This document shows positions 31,566-43,408 of a DNA stretch of 64,000 nt, piece after piece. Numbering within the stretch: position 1 is the first letter of the stretch; each line of letters opens with the position of its first letter. The stretch lies in assembly GCF_001729785.1 (NCBI RefSeq), contig NZ_CP017183.1, positions 1,674,001 through 1,738,000 on the forward strand, in the 5' to 3' direction. A program made the position numbers and the translations under genes. The notes under the pieces were generated by a model. That model ran no database searches and had not been told where the DNA came from. It was given only the letters and a program-made list of their open reading frames with translations. This stretch comes from Enterobacter hormaechei subsp. xiangfangensis. Its GTDB lineage: Bacteria > Pseudomonadota > Gammaproteobacteria > Enterobacterales > Enterobacteriaceae.

Positions 31566-32132
31566 TTATGCTCCAGAGTCAACTGACGAACGGCCAAGCA
31601 TGCGCTTCAGCGTATCGTCTTTATCAATAAAGTGGTGTTTCAGGGCCGCAAGGCCATGCAGGACAGACAGGATCACTACGCTCCATGCCAGCCACAAATG
31701 AACCACACCTGCGGTGTCAGCCTGTGAACCGGCGTCAGCCAGCGTGGCTGGGACATCAAAAAGCCCAAATACGCTGATCGGTTTGCCGTCTGCGGTCGAA
31801 ATGAGATAGCCGCTGATCAGAATGGCGAACAGCAGGGCATAGAGTGCGATATGCGCGCCAACAGCGCTTATGCGGGTAAGTCGGCCATGGCTTTTGGGCG
31901 CAGGAGGGGGCGGAGAGATATGTCGCCAGATCACGCGAAAAACCAGACCCATCATCAGCAGAACCCCAATGCTTTTGTGCAATTCGGGGGCCTGATGATA
32001 CCAACCGTCATAATAGCTTAATGTCACCATCCAGAGGCCGAGACCAAACATGGCATAGACGGCAATTGCAAATAGCCAGTGTAAACACATGGATATTATT
32101 CCGTAGCGACGGGAGGAGTTACGCCATTGCAT
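31566..32132 (-). CDS. yceJ: YceJ, cytochrome b561-type membrane protein
   Basis: A 188-residue protein with four membrane helices and haem-ligand histidines ([39 protein letters not shown]), a pattern of cytochrome b561 (CybB) homologs. Exact electron partners are unknown. ATG 32132 gives the E. coli start (MQxRN). First gene of yceJI. Confidence 0.93.
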   Translation of the reverse strand: MQWRNSSRRYGIISMCLHWLFAIAVYAMFGLGLWMVTLSYYDGWYHQAPELHKSIGVLLMMGLVFRVIWRHISPPPPAPKSHGRLTRISAVGAHIALYALLFAILISGYLISTADGKPISVFGLFDVPATLADAGSQADTAGVVHLWLAWSVVILSVLHGLAALKHHFIDKDDTLKRMLGRSSVDSGA

Positions 32133-32358
32133 ATGAATTTCCGTTCTCAAATGACTGAGCAATAAAAATGGACGGGTTAAATAAATAATGCAACTGAAAA
32201 AAATGAATAATGTATTTTATTTAATTTATTTCAGCGAATTTGAATGTGTTTGCGCAATGTATTTCAATCGCTTCGTTCAATAAATTTGAGGCGACGTTTT
32301 TTAAAAAATATAAGTTAAATAAATTTAAAGGAGTGTCAATAAACGTCAGCGAGAATGT

Positions 32359-32472
32359 TCAGAAGAATACAATATAGATAACGTCAATGATCGCCAGTAG
32401 CGACCAGAGAACAATGTAGAGCATGAAATGCTCGCGGATGTTATTGATAAGGTAATTCACCAGTCTGCGCAT
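32359..32472 (-). CDS. yceO: YceO, 37-residue membrane protein
   Basis: A short gene: [19 protein letters not shown] then a hydrophobic helix ([18 protein letters not shown]). It closely resembles E. coli YceO in sequence, size and place between yceJ and solA. GAGAGGGG lies 4-5 nt before ATG 32472; another ATG is right upstream at 32475. Function unknown, linked to biofilm and acid in E. coli screens. Confidence 0.85.
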   Translation of the reverse strand: MRRLVNYLINNIREHFMLYIVLWSLLAIIDVIYIVFF

Positions 32473-32522
32473 CATGCCCCTCTCGCTAAACAGGCCCCGG
32501 TTACTCGGAGCCTGAAGAGGTA

Positions 32523-33641
32523 TTATCGATCAAAGCGCGAGAGCGCAAAGGGCTTGAGATCAAACGAAGGCGCTTTCCCCTGAGCAAACTGGGCGGCGAT
32601 TTCACCTAACACAGAGGCAAATTTAAACCCGTGACCGCTGAGCCCGGTTACGAGCAGGGTGTTGTCGTGCCCCGGCAGGGTGTCGATGATAAAGTCTTCA
32701 TCCGGGGTGTTGTCGTAGGTGCACGCTGCGCCGTAAAGCAACCCGCCTACGCCCGGCAGGATATTACGCAGGAACGTGAAGGCTTCGGAACCATCCTGCG
32801 GATAAGCTCCGTACGGTTTGCGTTCTTCCGCAGAGGAAATTACCTGCCCGCCGTTATGTTTGCCAATCTTGAGCGCGTCTTTTTCCGAGGGGAAACCGTA
32901 GAACTGGTCGCCATTGGGTAACTCGCCTGTAAACGCCGGGAATTTGTTCTGGCTGCTGTAACGCCCGTCAGACTGGAACCAGGAGAAGACTTTTCGCACC
33001 GGCTGGATGGGCAGGTCCGGCAGCAGTTTCGTCACCCACGTTCCCGCACTCACCAGCAGACGCGTGGCGGTATATTCACCTTCAGAGGTGGTGACGGTTG
33101 AACCCTCTGCATGGTGGGTGATGCCCGTGACCGGACAGTTGAACAACTGCGCGCAGCCCGCTTTGGCGGCGAGATCAATCCAGGTCTTAATGGCCGTTTC
33201 GCTGTGCAGTACGCCAGAGTTGGCTTCAAACAACCCAATGTAGTCTTCAGGGACAGAAATTTCCGGCCAGCGCGCCATGAGGCCGTTCGCATCCAGACGC
33301 TCGACGTCCAGGCGGTAGGCTTTCGCGCTCTCCTCGACGGTCGCCAGAAACGTGGAGCTGGCTGGCCCCAGGTTAACGACCCCGGTGCGCTCAAAAATGC
33401 GTTCTTCGGTGAGGGCGGCCAGCTCATCCCACAGCGTCTGAGCCCGAAGCACCAGCGGTACATAGCGCTCACCTTCGCCATAAGCGTGACGTATCAGACG
33501 GGTATCGCCGTGATGGCTTCCTTCAGAGTGGGGGGGACGATGGGCGTCAATCATCAGCACATTCAGACCCGCCTGCGTGGCGTAATAACCGGCGGCAGAT
33601 CCTACGGAGCCGCTTCCGATAATGATCAAATCGTATTTCAT
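32523..33641 (-). CDS. solA: SolA, N-methyl-L-tryptophan oxidase
   Basis: A 372-residue FAD enzyme of the monomeric sarcosine oxidase family. The dinucleotide fold is at the N-terminus ([16 protein letters not shown]), and Cys307 in [15 protein letters not shown] is the expected covalent flavin site. It demethylates N-methyltryptophan in vitro; the natural substrate is not settled. Same length as E. coli SolA. Confidence 0.95.
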   Translation of the reverse strand: MKYDLIIIGSGSVGSAAGYYATQAGLNVLMIDAHRPPHSEGSHHGDTRLIRHAYGEGERYVPLVLRAQTLWDELAALTEERIFERTGVVNLGPASSTFLATVEESAKAYRLDVERLDANGLMARWPEISVPEDYIGLFEANSGVLHSETAIKTWIDLAAKAGCAQLFNCPVTGITHHAEGSTVTTSEGEYTATRLLVSAGTWVTKLLPDLPIQPVRKVFSWFQSDGRYSSQNKFPAFTGELPNGDQFYGFPSEKDALKIGKHNGGQVISSAEERKPYGAYPQDGSEAFTFLRNILPGVGGLLYGAACTYDNTPDEDFIIDTLPGHDNTLLVTGLSGHGFKFASVLGEIAAQFAQGKAPSFDLKPFALSRFDR

Positions 33642-33714
33642 AGGCTTCTCTTTACTAACGCTTTGTTAGCAGAGTAATTAACTATGTAGGCTTATACAAG
33701 AACGAAATAAATAA

Positions 33715-33731
33715 GGCACCGCGAGGGTGCC
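33715..33731. terminator. Weak hairpin after bssS
   Basis: GGCACC / GGTGCC hairpin with a short loop, AT-rich on the minus-strand exit side. Plausible bssS terminator. Confidence 0.5.
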
Positions 33732-33753
33732 TGTTGAGTGAAGAGGCATAAGA

Positions 33754-34008
33754 TTAATGCCGTTTATACTCATTTTCCTGGTAGTCGCCAGATTCTATTT
33801 TTGCGATGCCTGCTTCCAAAATAGAGATAAACTGACGGGCGACGTCTGTTGTAAGCCACAGCGTCTGTCCAACTTCCGCTTCATCACGGTTTAGCTGATT
33901 TGGGGTCTGGTAGTGCAAACGCAGCATCAGCGCATCGTAGCTGTCTACGGTGCTGATATCCCAGCCAACAAGCGGATGGGTCTGGATCACTTCACTATTC
34001 TTTTCCAT
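33754..34008 (-). CDS. bssS: BssS, biofilm regulator
   Basis: An 84-residue cytosolic protein nearly the same as E. coli BssS (YceP): THPLVGWDISTVDSYDALML and TDVARQFISILEAGI. It affects biofilm formation through signal secretion and uptake in E. coli. ATG 34008 has AAGGGGG upstream. Single gene with its own upstream region of about 270 bp. Confidence 0.95.
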   Translation of the reverse strand: MEKNSEVIQTHPLVGWDISTVDSYDALMLRLHYQTPNQLNRDEAEVGQTLWLTTDVARQFISILEAGIAKIESGDYQENEYKRH

Positions 34009-34233
34009 TATAACCCCCTTAATGCGTGTTAGAAGACAACGACTTTGAGGTTCAATGCATGTTTTTCTGAAAGCAATTTCAGTATATCAATTAATAAGGG
34101 TTCAGCAGGAAAAAATAAACGGGTAGCAACACATTTTTCTGCTTTTTAGGATTGTTCGAACAATAAAACGCCATCTTGTTCACGATTTTCTAAGAAGATG
34201 CTGAAATATTTTGAACTTTCAGGAGACGAAACG

Positions 34234-34260
34234 AAAAAAAGCCGGGGCGACCCGGCAAAA
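34234..34260 (-). terminator. dinI terminator
   Basis: GCCGGG / CCCGGC with GCGA loop, followed on the minus strand by TTTTTTT. Confidence 0.85.
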
Positions 34261-34281
34261 AACACAATGAGGGAGCAAATT

Positions 34282-34527
34282 TTAATCAGTGATGAACCAG
34301 TCGTCGGCGCTTTCCCATGTTTCCTGCAAAATTTCGCTGATGCGTTCTTTGTCTTCTTTCGCGCCGCCGATGACGGAAAGATGGTTTGCTGTCGCATAAC
34401 GTACCGTTACGGCGCCATCGATTTCAGGAAAAGTGCTGTTAATACGTCGGGATAGTTCACCCGCCAGAGCGTCGAGTGCGCCAGCAGGCAGGACGGTGGA
34501 TTTGGCAATGGTGACTTCAATACGCAT
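34282..34527 (-). CDS. dinI: DinI, RecA filament modulator
   Basis: An 81-residue SOS protein. The fold is recognisable (MRIEVTIAKS..., LSRRINSTFPEIDGAVTVRY), and the acidic C-terminal helix mimics DNA for RecA in E. coli. It stabilises RecA filaments and tempers LexA and UmuD cleavage. A perfect LexA half-site pair lies 22 bp upstream. Confidence 0.95.
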   Translation of the reverse strand: MRIEVTIAKSTVLPAGALDALAGELSRRINSTFPEIDGAVTVRYATANHLSVIGGAKEDKERISEILQETWESADDWFITD

Positions 34528-34548
34528 AAATGCCCCCTGTGTAATATA

Positions 34549-34564
34549 CTGTTTATTTATACAG
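34549..34564 (-). promoter_or_regulatory. LexA box of dinI
   Basis: CTGT-TTATTTAT-ACAG, an exact CTGTN8ACAG SOS box, flanked by TA and TT, just upstream of the dinI start. Confidence 0.93.
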
Positions 34565-34601
34565 TTATATTATCGGTTTGACAACAGGGGGCGACAGTTT
34601 T

Positions 34602-35648
34602 TTAGCGTTTTACCGTCCAGTTTACGGTTTCACCGGCCAGGAAGGGGATCAGCGTATCGTCGGTGAGCGCAATCGACGCTTCAACCTGGCTTTCTTTGCG
34701 CTCCAGCTCAATGAACGTGTCATTGATCGGCAGACCGTAGAAACGCGGGCCGTTAAGGGAGCAGAAGGCTTCGAAATGGTCTAACGCATTCATCTCTTCA
34801 AACACGGTTGCGTAACTTGCCAGGGCGGTCGGGGCGTTAAAGCAGCCTGCACAGCCGCAACTCGCCTCTTTACGGTGACGGGCATGCGGGGCGGAATCCG
34901 TGCCGAGGAACGCGCGCGGGAAGCCGCTGGCGACCAGCTCACGTAGCGCCTGCTGGTGGATGTTGCGCTTGAGGATCGGCAGACAATACAGATGTGGGCG
35001 AACGCCGCCCACCAGCATGTGGTTACGGTTAAACATCAGGTGCTGCGGAGTGATGGTGGCGGCAATCAGCTCGTTTCCATCCCGGACATACTCTGCGGCA
35101 TCTTTAGTCGTAATGTGTTCAAACACCACTTTCAGCCCCGGAAGACGCTGGCGCAGCGGCTCCATGACCGTTTCGATAAAACGTGCTTCACGATCGAAAA
35201 TATCAATGTCAGCGTGGGTCACTTCCCCGTGCACCAGCAGCGGCATGCCCAGTTTTTGCATACGCTCCAGAACGGGCATGATGGCGTCGATACTGGTCAC
35301 CCCATGGCTGGAGTTGGTGGTGGCATTCGCCGGGTAGAGCTTCGCGGCGGTGAACACACCTTCGTTAAACCCGCGCTCAACCTCATTGGGATCCAGCGAG
35401 TCCGTCAGGTAGCAGGTCATCAACGGGGTAAAATCGTGCCCGGCCGGAACGGCGTCAAGGATACGCTGGCGATAGGCAATCGCGGCCTCGACGGTAGTGA
35501 CTGGCGGAACCAGGTTAGGCATAACAATCGCACGGCCATAAATTTCGCTGGTATACGGCACGACGGTTTTCAGCATGTCGCCATCACGAAGATGGATATG
35601 CCAGTCGTCTGGGCGGCGGATTTTGAGAACCTGGGATTGTACAGTCAT
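34602..35648 (-). CDS. pyrC: Dihydroorotase
   Basis: A 348-residue zinc amidohydrolase, the length of E. coli PyrC. It closes carbamoyl-aspartate to dihydroorotate in pyrimidine synthesis. Zinc ligands: His17 and His19 ([10 protein letters not shown]), the carboxylated Lys in [12 protein letters not shown], His in LLVHGEVTH and FEHITT, Asp in [11 protein letters not shown] 35648 has GGAG five nt upstream and matches the E. coli start; the frame is open to 35702. Confidence 0.97.
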   Translation of the reverse strand: MTVQSQVLKIRRPDDWHIHLRDGDMLKTVVPYTSEIYGRAIVMPNLVPPVTTVEAAIAYRQRILDAVPAGHDFTPLMTCYLTDSLDPNEVERGFNEGVFTAAKLYPANATTNSSHGVTSIDAIMPVLERMQKLGMPLLVHGEVTHADIDIFDREARFIETVMEPLRQRLPGLKVVFEHITTKDAAEYVRDGNELIAATITPQHLMFNRNHMLVGGVRPHLYCLPILKRNIHQQALRELVASGFPRAFLGTDSAPHARHRKEASCGCAGCFNAPTALASYATVFEEMNALDHFEAFCSLNGPRFYGLPINDTFIELERKESQVEASIALTDDTLIPFLAGETVNWTVKR

Positions 35649-35711
35649 GGAAGCTCCGGCTTGAAAGAGATCAGTCATAAGATGGCTGTTTTTGCCGGAC
35701 ACAAATCATAA

Positions 35712-35727
35712 GCGGAAACGTTTTCGT
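35712..35727 (-). promoter_or_regulatory. PurR box upstream of pyrC
   Basis: On the minus strand ACGAAAACGTTTCCGC, close to the PurR consensus ACGCAAACGTTTNCNT. PurR repression of pyrC is known in E. coli. Confidence 0.8.
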
Positions 35728-35743
35728 TTGCACACTATTCCGT

Positions 35744-35770
35744 TAAAAAAACGGGCGCCTGAGCGCCCGG
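35744..35770 (-). terminator. yceB terminator
   Basis: CGGGCGC / GCGCCCG with CTGA loop; T-run on the minus strand (A-run 35745-35751). It sits right after the yceB stop. Confidence 0.85.
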
Positions 35771-35775
35771 AGTAT

Positions 35776-36336
35776 TTAGTCGGTGAAAGGGATGATGATT
35801 TCACCCGGTTTCACCTCTATCCCTTTGGCATATTTTTTCGCCAGAGATTCACCTTTGCTTTTGTCTTCGCTCAGAACATAGGCAGGCTGTTGGTTAAAGT
35901 AGTTCTGCAACGACTGGTTGAGATACGGCATCAGCGTTTGCAGCACCGGTTTCATTTTATCCGGCGTTACAACCGCATCGACGATTTCCATCTCTTGCAG
36001 GAAAATTGCCCCTTTCTCTTTATTAAAGACCGGCAGCGCCTTGAGCTTCAGCTTGATATCCGCTTTCTGATTGCCGAAGAGCGAGGTCATATCGAGGCTG
36101 GCATCGCCGGAAAGGGTGACTTTGTTAGGCTCCTCGCGACCAATCTGGCTGGCGAGATTCGTCAGGACGATATGCGCATCCGCAAGGCCGGGCACGCCGA
36201 TATCTTTTGAAAAGTTATTATGTTTTTCCAGCGCCTGATTAATTTCCTGCTCACTGACGGTGTACTGCGTAAGCTGGTTACATCCCACCAGCAGACCACT
36301 GACAATTAACGCAGCGGCAATAACGATCTTTTTCAT
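35776..36336 (-). CDS. yceB: YceB, DUF1439 lipoprotein
   Basis: A 186-residue lipoprotein: lipobox LLVGC with Cys at 19, then a tubular-lipid-binding-like body (SEQEINQALEKHNNFSKDIG). E. coli YceB is similar; function unknown. ATG 36336 chosen since MKKIVIAA is a normal signal start; ATG 36351 is an alternative. Confidence 0.92.
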   Translation of the reverse strand: MKKIVIAAALIVSGLLVGCNQLTQYTVSEQEINQALEKHNNFSKDIGVPGLADAHIVLTNLASQIGREEPNKVTLSGDASLDMTSLFGNQKADIKLKLKALPVFNKEKGAIFLQEMEIVDAVVTPDKMKPVLQTLMPYLNQSLQNYFNQQPAYVLSEDKSKGESLAKKYAKGIEVKPGEIIIPFTD

Positions 36337-36434
36337 GGCGTTCCTCAACATAAAATCGGCGCATCTGTCCTGATACGCCAGTATGTCAGGGTGATCCTAC
36401 AGAAACCAGCAGAAAAAACTGATAATGCAAGAGG

Positions 36435-37643
36435 TCAGGCGCCAGGCTCCAGCATCCCGCGGGTGCTGCGTTTATCACTGAACTGCCACCAGAGGGCAAT
36501 CAGCGTCATAAAGCCGACCATGCCGAGCATGACCCACGGCAGCTCCGGCTGATGGAGCGCTTTTCCGGCATCAAACAGCCAGCCGCCACCGGTGTAACCC
36601 AGCGCGCCGCCAAGCGCCAGCCCGAGACGGCTGAAGCCCATGTAGCTGCCCCGGGCCCGGGCGTCGGCAAGTGACGCGCTCAGCGTTTCACGGGCTGGCT
36701 CGGCAATGATTGAGCCAATATAGAAGGTGCAGATCAGCATAAACAGCTGCTGAAGCGAACTTACCAGACCGATGGGCATCATGCTCAGCGTCATCAGCAA
36801 CAGCCCGGCCATCAGACGGTGCTCAAGCCGGAAACGGCGCTCGCTCCAGCGGGCAATTGGATAGAGCAGAGTCAGTGAGAGGCAGGCCTCTATGGCATAC
36901 ATCCATTTCACCGCTGCCGGCGTGCCGGCAATATCGTTAACCATAATGGGCAGCATCAGCATGACCTGCACGGCGAGCATGTAGTAGCCGGTCAGGGTTA
37001 ACACATAGGTGACGAAGCGTTTATCGCTCAACACACGGTCAAGCCCTTCCCGCACAGGTGCTTTCACCGTCGACAGCTTCCATGCGGGCAGAAACAGACC
37101 GTTAAACAGCGCGCAGAGAATAAACAACACCGCGCCGGTGGCGCAAACCAGGCGGAAATCGTATTGCAGCAGCCAGCTTCCCAGCAGGGCGCCCACTACC
37201 GCGCCAGCGCTGTCCTGCATCATCAAAATCGAGAAGAAGCGCCCCCGATGTTGCGGACGGATAAGCTTAACCACCAGCGCGGTACGCGGTGGGTCGAAAA
37301 GGGTGCCGCCAATCCCGGAAAGGAAACAGGAGAACCACAGCAGCCAGGGTTCATGAGCGATTGCCATGGTGGCGAATCCCGCCGCACGTAACAGCATGCC
37401 GGTGACGATCATCGGTTTCGCGCCGAAGCGGTCAGCTATTGCGCCGCCAAACACGCCCAGACCCTGTTGTACAAACTGGCGTAGACCCAGCGCGATCCCG
37501 ACCATCAATGCCGCCCAGCCCATTTGATCGACAAAACGAATTGATATAAGCGGAAAAACGACAAAAAAGCCGAGCACGACCAGCATGTTATCGACGAGCA
37601 GGAAATATTTACCCAGGCTCCTGGCCTGTGATACGCGGGACAT
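36435..37643 (-). CDS. mdtH: MdtH, MFS drug transporter
   Basis: A 402-residue 12-helix transporter, the length of E. coli MdtH (YceL), and similar throughout ([16 protein letters not shown]; the MFS motif in [13 protein letters not shown]). Overproduced E. coli MdtH gives quinolone tolerance. ATG 37643 is preceded by GGAGGGAAA. The open frame goes on to 37907 but that extra 88-residue part is not membrane-like and runs under the rimJ start. Divergent from rimJ. Confidence 0.95.
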   Translation of the reverse strand: MSRVSQARSLGKYFLLVDNMLVVLGFFVVFPLISIRFVDQMGWAALMVGIALGLRQFVQQGLGVFGGAIADRFGAKPMIVTGMLLRAAGFATMAIAHEPWLLWFSCFLSGIGGTLFDPPRTALVVKLIRPQHRGRFFSILMMQDSAGAVVGALLGSWLLQYDFRLVCATGAVLFILCALFNGLFLPAWKLSTVKAPVREGLDRVLSDKRFVTYVLTLTGYYMLAVQVMLMLPIMVNDIAGTPAAVKWMYAIEACLSLTLLYPIARWSERRFRLEHRLMAGLLLMTLSMMPIGLVSSLQQLFMLICTFYIGSIIAEPARETLSASLADARARGSYMGFSRLGLALGGALGYTGGGWLFDAGKALHQPELPWVMLGMVGFMTLIALWWQFSDKRSTRGMLEPGA

Positions 37644-37879
37644 TTTCCCTCCAGGGAAAATAAAAGGTGAGCACGCTAACATTCTGCGGTGTCGCCGCTC
37701 TTTTTCCCATACCCGCTGGCGACAATATTTTTTTATCAAAAAGGTGCTTTGATAGAGAGTTCTCATCGAAAAATGTGAAAAGCGATCAAAATGGTATGTC
37801 ACTGTTTTCACAGAAGGCGCAGGCACAGGTATAGTAAAGCTAACAGGCAGAGCAGAAGCGACGGGAAGGAGTGGTAACG

Positions 37880-38464
37880 ATGTTTGGCTATCGCAGTAAT
37901 GTGCCAAAAGTGCGTCTGACGACGGACAGGCTGGTCGTTCGTCTGGTGCATGAGCGTGATGCCTGGCGTCTGGCGGATTATTACGCCGAGAATCGCCAGT
38001 TTTTAAAACCCTGGGAACCCGTTCGGGACGAGAGCCACTGCTACCCCTCTGGCTGGCAGGCGCGCCTCAGTATGATTGCGGAATTTCATAAACAGGGAAG
38101 TGCGTTTTATTTCGCGCTTCTCGATCCGGAAGAGAAAGAGATCGTTGGCATTGCCAATTTTTCAAACGTGGTACGCGGGTCGTTTCACGCCTGCTATCTC
38201 GGGTATTCCATCGGCCAGAAATGGCAGGGACAGGGGCTCATGTTTGAGGCGCTGACGGCGGCGATTCGCTACATGCAGCGCACGCAACATATCCATCGCA
38301 TTATGGCTAACTACATGCCGCACAATAAGCGCAGCGGCGATCTGCTGGCCCGCCTGGGGTTTGAGAAAGAAGGCTATGCCAAAGATTATCTGCTGATTGA
38401 CGGCGAGTGGCGGGACCATGTGCTCACCGCGCTCACCACACAGGAGTGGACCGCGGGTCGTTAA
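37880..38464 (+). CDS. rimJ: RimJ, ribosomal protein S5 N-acetyltransferase
   Basis: A 194-residue GNAT enzyme, the E. coli length. It acetylates the N-terminal Ala of ribosomal protein S5. The acetyl-CoA loop [13 protein letters not shown] fits the GNAT pattern. AAGGAG 9 nt upstream supports ATG 37880; a GTG at 37871 is less likely. yceH follows after 9 nt. Confidence 0.96.
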   Translation: MFGYRSNVPKVRLTTDRLVVRLVHERDAWRLADYYAENRQFLKPWEPVRDESHCYPSGWQARLSMIAEFHKQGSAFYFALLDPEEKEIVGIANFSNVVRGSFHACYLGYSIGQKWQGQGLMFEALTAAIRYMQRTQHIHRIMANYMPHNKRSGDLLARLGFEKEGYAKDYLLIDGEWRDHVLTALTTQEWTAGR

Positions 38465-38473
38465 GGAGAAAAG

Positions 38474-39124
38474 ATGAAATATCAGTTAAATGGCGCCGAA
38501 GCGCGCGTGATCGGCTGCCTTCTGGAAAAGCAGGTCACCACGCCGGAACAGTATCCTCTGTCCGTGAATGCCGTCACGATGGCCTGCAACCAGAAGACGA
38601 ACCGTGAGCCGGTGATGAACCTTGGCGAGCACGAGGTGCAGGATATCCTTGATGAGCTGGTGAAGCGCCACTACCTGCGCACCGTCAGCGGCTTCGGTAA
38701 CCGCGTCACTAAATATGAACAGCGCTTTTGTAATTCTGAATTTGGCGATTTAAAACTCAGCGCTGCGGAAGTGGCTGTTATCACCACGTTGCTGCTGCGC
38801 GGGGCGCAGACGCCGGGGGAACTGCGCACACGCGCCTCCCGCATGCATGAGTTTCAGGATATGCAGGACGTTGAACAGACGCTGGAGGGATTAGCCTCAC
38901 GCGAGGACGGTCCCTACGTGGTGCGTCTGCCCCGCGAACCGGGCAAGCGTGAAAGCCGCTACATGCACCTGTTTAGCGGCGACGTGGAGCCCTCTGCGCT
39001 GGCCGTCGTATCCGACACGCCAGCATCAAACGAAAGCCTGACCGCGCGCGTGGCAGCCCTGGAAGACGAGGTTGCCGCGCTGAAGCAGCGTCTGGATGCG
39101 TTACTCGCACATCTGGGAGATTAA
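38474..39124 (+). CDS. yceH: YceH, DUF480 winged-helix protein
   Basis: A 216-residue protein with two winged-helix units ([20 protein letters not shown] near 10; [20 protein letters not shown] near 95) and a C-terminal coiled segment ([19 protein letters not shown]). Similar to E. coli YceH; no molecular role established. Between rimJ and mviM in one apparent operon, 2 nt before the mviM start. Confidence 0.93.
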   Translation: MKYQLNGAEARVIGCLLEKQVTTPEQYPLSVNAVTMACNQKTNREPVMNLGEHEVQDILDELVKRHYLRTVSGFGNRVTKYEQRFCNSEFGDLKLSAAEVAVITTLLLRGAQTPGELRTRASRMHEFQDMQDVEQTLEGLASREDGPYVVRLPREPGKRESRYMHLFSGDVEPSALAVVSDTPASNESLTARVAALEDEVAALKQRLDALLAHLGD

Positions 39125-39126
39125 TC

Positions 39127-40050
39127 GTGACAACATTACGCATTGGTGTTGTGGGGCTGGGAGGGATTGCGCAAAAAGCCTGGCTGCCCGTTTTAGGCGC
39201 CGCGTCAGACTGGACGCTGCAAGGGGCGTGGTCTCCCACCCGCGAGAAAGCAGAGCGCATCTGCAAAACCTGGCGCATCCCTTATGCCGGTTCGCTACAG
39301 GATTTAGCCCGTGAATGTGATGCGGTATTTGTGCATACCTCAACCGCGACGCACTACCAGGTGGTGAGCGAGTTGCTGAATGCAGGCGTTCACGTCTGCG
39401 TGGATAAACCCCTGGCGGAAAATGTACAGGATGCTGAGCGACTGATTGAGCTGGCCGCGCGTAAAAAGCTGACGCTGATGGTCGGCTTCAACCGCCGTTT
39501 TGCGCCGCTCTATCAGCAGCTTAAAGCGCAGTCCGGCTCGTTCGCCTCTCTGCGTATGGATAAGCACCGTACCGACAGCGTGGGGCCGAGCGATCTGCGC
39601 TTCACGCTGCTGGATGATTATCTCCACGTCGTGGATACGGCCCTGTGGCTGAGTAACGGAAAAGCCCAGCTGCAAAGCGGCACGCTGTTGACCAACGAGC
39701 AGGGTGAGATGGTTTACGCCGAACATCATTTTGCCGTTGAGCATTTGCAGGTGACGACCAGCATGCATCGTCGGGCGGGCAGCCAGCGCGAGTCCGTGCA
39801 GGCCGTTACGGATGGCGCGCTGTATGACGTCACCGATATGCGAGAGTGGCGGGAAGAGAAGGGCAATGGCGTGGTTGCGTTACCCGTTCCCGGCTGGCAG
39901 AGCACCCTGGAACAGCGTGGCTTTGTGGGCTGCGCGCGTCACTTCATCACCTGCGTGCAGAATCAGACGGTTCCTGAAACGTCCGGGGAGCAGGCCATTC
40001 TGGCGCAGCGCATCGTGGAACGACTCTGGCGCGAAGCCATGTCGGAATAA
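39127..40050 (+). CDS. mviM: MviM, Gfo/Idh/MocA-family oxidoreductase
   Basis: A 307-residue NAD(P)-dependent oxidoreductase homolog. Rossmann motif GVVGLGGIAQKAWLP at the N-terminus and the EKP-like DKPLAENV at about residue 95; the substrate is unknown. Start is GTG 39127, with GGGAGATT upstream inside the yceH tail. Upstream of murJ as in E. coli and Salmonella. Confidence 0.93.
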   Translation: MTTLRIGVVGLGGIAQKAWLPVLGAASDWTLQGAWSPTREKAERICKTWRIPYAGSLQDLARECDAVFVHTSTATHYQVVSELLNAGVHVCVDKPLAENVQDAERLIELAARKKLTLMVGFNRRFAPLYQQLKAQSGSFASLRMDKHRTDSVGPSDLRFTLLDDYLHVVDTALWLSNGKAQLQSGTLLTNEQGEMVYAEHHFAVEHLQVTTSMHRRAGSQRESVQAVTDGALYDVTDMREWREEKGNGVVALPVPGWQSTLEQRGFVGCARHFITCVQNQTVPETSGEQAILAQRIVERLWREAMSE

Positions 40051-40095
40051 CTCGCTGTAACATCTGCCGATAGTAATTCGTTGAAATCCGGTTAG

Positions 40096-41715
<1,620 letters not shown>

Positions 41716-41724
41716 ACGTCAAAA

Positions 41725-41750
41725 GGGGAGTTCACCAGAAGGTGCTCCCC
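41725..41750. terminator. Hairpin between murJ and flgN
   Basis: GGGGAG-TT-CACC / GGTG-CTCCCC with an AGAA loop. T-run is weak on the plus side, better on the minus side, so it may serve flgN. Confidence 0.55.
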
Positions 41751-41774
41751 GCTTCATGACGTGCCGCTACTGCG

Positions 41775-42200
41775 TCAAATCGAAATCTTTTTCCCGCCCG
41801 TGATACGTGCCGTGGCCGTCTGACCATCCGCACCGTACAGCCCCGGCTCTTTATAGGGCTTTAACACCTCAAGCGCCTGCTGATTACGGATAATCTGACC
41901 TTCCAGCAGCCAGCCGTTATGCTGGTTGAGATCGCGAAGATGCTGGGTTTTTTCTGTAATGGTCTGCCAGCGTTCGTTGATCTCATCATTGGCGCTGCGT
42001 TTCGCGTCTTGCTCAGCGCGTCGCTGTTTTTCCAGATAATCCAGGGTCGCCAGCAGCGAGCTTTTATCTTCAGTTATGCGTTGCAACGCGCTGCCGTTGA
42101 TTTGACCAGAAGAGAGGTGGTGCTGTTCGGCATCCATCACCGTTTTCAGGTCGTTCAGGACCACCGTCATCTGATCCAGTATTTCTGACAGTCGACTCAT
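41775..42200 (-). CDS. flgN: FlgN, export chaperone for FlgK and FlgL
   Basis: A 141-residue helical protein (E. coli 138): MSRLSEILDQMTVVLNDLKT... with the C-terminal region where substrates bind. It takes the hook-filament junction proteins FlgK and FlgL to the flagellar exporter. 4 nt after flgM in the flgAMN operon. Confidence 0.95.
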   Translation of the reverse strand: MSRLSEILDQMTVVLNDLKTVMDAEQHHLSSGQINGSALQRITEDKSSLLATLDYLEKQRRAEQDAKRSANDEINERWQTITEKTQHLRDLNQHNGWLLEGQIIRNQQALEVLKPYKEPGLYGADGQTATARITGGKKISI

Positions 42201-42204
42201 ACGG

Positions 42205-42498
42205 TTAGTTACTCTGGAGGAAACTCTGTGCGTCCTGAATCAGCGCATCAGCGATTTTGCTGGTATCCATTTTCAGTTCGCCGTTACGGATAGCCGTTTT
42301 CAGCGCTTCAACACGTTCCATGTTGATATCGCTGCTGCCTGGCTGCATCAGCTTCGACTGCGCATCGCTCAGCGTGACGCTGGTGCTGTTAGCGGTCGAC
42401 GTTTTTTCCAGACGCGTTTTTTGCGGGGCAGCCTCATTCGTTTCGCGAGGTTGTACAGTGCTAACCGGCTTCAGGGCTGATGTACGATCAATGCTCAT
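42205..42498 (-). CDS. flgM: FlgM, anti-sigma-28 factor
   Basis: A 97-residue protein, largely disordered at its N-terminus ([15 protein letters not shown]) with the FliA-binding C-terminal half ([32 protein letters not shown]). It holds FliA inactive until the hook is complete and FlgM is secreted. A FliA promoter lies just upstream, which closes the feedback loop. Confidence 0.97.
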   Translation of the reverse strand: MSIDRTSALKPVSTVQPRETNEAAPQKTRLEKTSTANSTSVTLSDAQSKLMQPGSSDINMERVEALKTAIRNGELKMDTSKIADALIQDAQSFLQSN

Positions 42499-42558
42499 AG
42501 TGTTGTCCTCATCGAGGGTTCGCGGCGTTTGCGCCTGACATCATCATTTGTTGAATAT

Positions 42559-42585
42559 TTATCGGCAGTCGCCGCGAAATCTTTA
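42559..42585 (-). promoter_or_regulatory. FliA (sigma-28) promoter of flgM
   Basis: On the minus strand TAAAGATT-N11-GCCGATAA, against consensus TAAAGTTT-N11-GCCGATAA. It lies in the flgA-flgM gap, 61 bp before the flgM start. Confidence 0.93.
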
Positions 42586-42591
42586 AAAAGA

Positions 42592-43251
42592 TTACAGGTT
42601 AATCAGAATATTCCCATCAGGACCGACCGTGCCGCTGACCACCTGGCCTGAGGACATTCTGACCCGGGCATTTTGCGCCACTGCGGCATTATTCAGCGCT
42701 TTTCCTTCGCTGTTGATACTAAAGCCTTCGCCATTGGCGACCACCATCACCTGTTGTCCCGCTTTCACCCGCCATGCCTGGCGCAGCATGGATAGCTGTA
42801 TCGCCTGTCCAGGGGCGACATCGCGCAGGCTGACCGCCTCCTGAGCCTGGTTAATGTCCAGCATCGTCCGCGGTGGAAGCTGATCCAGACGGCCTCGCTT
42901 CAGCGTTACGCTGTCAGGTTGCAGCAGGCTGCCTCGCGGAATCGGAACGGCGGCGACAACATAATTGCCCGTCGCCTGTACCGCAACCTGTAAATACCGT
43001 TTTTCATTGGCGCAACGCGCCAGCACGTTCACGTTACCCCATAACTTTGTGCTGCCGGTCACGCTAAATGACGGGGCTTCGCAGGAAGGGTAAAGGTTAG
43101 GCGGGGTGCGCACGGTCACGCGTACGTGATCGCTGAAACCGGCCAGCTTCTGCGCAAAGAATGCATTGAGCTGGTCCTCTAACCCCTCAGCCTGCACCAG
43201 AGGGCTCAAAAGCAGTAGGGTCGCCGCCAGGCCACGTTTAAAAGTCCGCAT
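42592..43251 (-). CDS. flgA: FlgA, P-ring assembly chaperone
   Basis: A 219-residue periplasmic protein, the E. coli length, with signal peptide ending at LVQAEGLEDQ. The SAF domain and beta-clip lie in the C-terminal half (VVAAVPIPRGSLLQPDSVTL). It assists FlgI polymerisation around the rod. ATG 43251 chosen (GGAA 7 nt upstream); ATG 43266 is possible. Divergent from flgB, and the 157-bp gap should hold class II flagellar promoters. Confidence 0.95.
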   Translation of the reverse strand: MRTFKRGLAATLLLLSPLVQAEGLEDQLNAFFAQKLAGFSDHVRVTVRTPPNLYPSCEAPSFSVTGSTKLWGNVNVLARCANEKRYLQVAVQATGNYVVAAVPIPRGSLLQPDSVTLKRGRLDQLPPRTMLDINQAQEAVSLRDVAPGQAIQLSMLRQAWRVKAGQQVMVVANGEGFSINSEGKALNNAAVAQNARVRMSSGQVVSGTVGPDGNILINL

Positions 43252-43408
43252 CGCACGTTCCACCATGTCCAGAATTAAGCAAATTCTACCCGCAGTGGTT
43301 TTCCATCAACGCAACAAATAGCGACGCATTTTGCGCTTATTCCGTCGATAAGGGAGACGCCTTGAGATTTAAGCTGTGAACTGAAATTTTCTCATCAGCG
43401 GAGGAGAC

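Noticed and set aside
34956-35711. 251-residue plus-strand frame opposite pyrC
   Set aside because: Fully inside the pyrC coding region on the other strand.
37644-37907. 88-residue N-terminal extension of mdtH
   Set aside because: Not membrane-like, overlaps the rimJ start, and ATG 37643 has a good ribosome site and family agreement.
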